6,988 nucleotides of DNA from Bacteroidota bacterium. Its GTDB lineage: Bacteria > Bacteroidota > Ignavibacteria > Ignavibacteriales > Ignavibacteriaceae. Both the position numbers and the translations under genes were made by a program. This document shows positions 6,735 to 6,988 of the stretch, in pieces (the stretch's first letter is position 1; each line of letters begins with the position of its first letter). The stretch is from the NCBI GenBank assembly GCA_024278655.1, contig JAJRSV010000175.1, positions 1 to 6,988 of the forward strand, given 5' to 3'. A model generated the notes under the pieces. It was not told the DNA's origin and did no database searches. It saw only the letters and a list, made by a program, of their open reading frames with translations.

Positions 6735-6988
6735 ATGGCAGAACTGCAATTAAAAATAACGAACCCGAAACTTCACTTTACCTCTGAGCAGGTTAATCAT
6801 CTTAAAAACAGGTACTCTCCCGAACAAAAAAGAAGATTAGCCGAAGCAACTAAAGGATTCGAGAGTTTGCTTACTTCGATGATGTTAAAGAGTATGACAA
6901 AAACTACCGGCGGAATGTTCGGCGAGAACAGTATGGGCGGCGATTACTTTGATGCAATTTTCGAATCGGAGCTTGCATCCTTCATCTC
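6735..6988 (+). CDS. flgJ: Rod-binding protein, FlgJ N-terminal type, 3'-partial
   Basis: The frame starts at ATG 6735, two bases after the flgI stop, and is still open at the window end after 84 codons. Residues 38-84 match the rod-binding domain of FlgJ: ATKGFESLLTSMMLKSMTKT, then GGMFGENSMGGDYFDAIFES and ELASFI. This domain caps the growing rod and helps it assemble in the periplasm. Whether a C-terminal peptidoglycan hydrolase domain follows, as in gammaproteobacterial FlgJ, cannot be judged because the window stops. No strong ribosome site precedes the start, so translation probably depends on coupling with flgI. The short, charged N-terminal lead (residues 1-37) before the domain has no signal peptide, consistent with export by the flagellar apparatus. 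Confidence 0.88.
   Translation, partial: MAELQLKITNPKLHFTSEQVNHLKNRYSPEQKRRLAEATKGFESLLTSMMLKSMTKTTGGMFGENSMGGDYFDAIFESELASFI

Overview
The window reads entirely on the + strand as one densely packed flagellar gene cluster, interrupted only by short gaps (the largest are 53 and 38 bases). L-ring and P-ring genes (flgH, flgI) mean a diderm, flagellated bacterium. The moderately AT-rich composition, lysine- and asparagine-rich proteins and gene style remind me of the Ignavibacteria/Chlorobi side of the Bacteroidota. That placement is an impression, not a demonstrated one.

Layout. Bases 1-876 hold an HDOD-domain signalling gene whose 5' end lies outside the window and whose frame is broken by a TAG at 112-114, in the middle of the conserved domain. 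Bases 915-2207 encode a soluble GAF plus histidine-kinase-like protein in which the phosphoacceptor histidine and the ATP-binding motifs all look degenerate, so it appears to be a pseudokinase. Overlapping it by ATGA, 2204-2827 encodes an unrecognised small membrane protein with a signal peptide, one transmembrane helix and a short C-terminal helix-turn-helix-like motif. A 53-base spacer with a 13-base direct repeat and a tiny possible leader ORF leads into the structural genes: flgF (2881), flgG (3605), flgA (4412), flgH (5063), flgI (5641/5644) and a rod-binding flgJ-type gene (6735) cut by the window end.

How they work together. FlgF and FlgG form the proximal and distal rod, FlgA chaperones the P-ring subunit FlgI, FlgH builds the L ring, and the FlgJ-type protein caps the growing rod. 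This is the complete rod-to-outer-membrane bushing module. The three upstream genes look like accessory regulators co-transcribed with it. I see no convincing terminator or internal promoter, so the window is probably part of one long operon. The least ordinary items are the nonsense codon in the HDOD gene, the pseudokinase, the unrecognised membrane protein, and a FlgH that lacks the lipoprotein cysteine.
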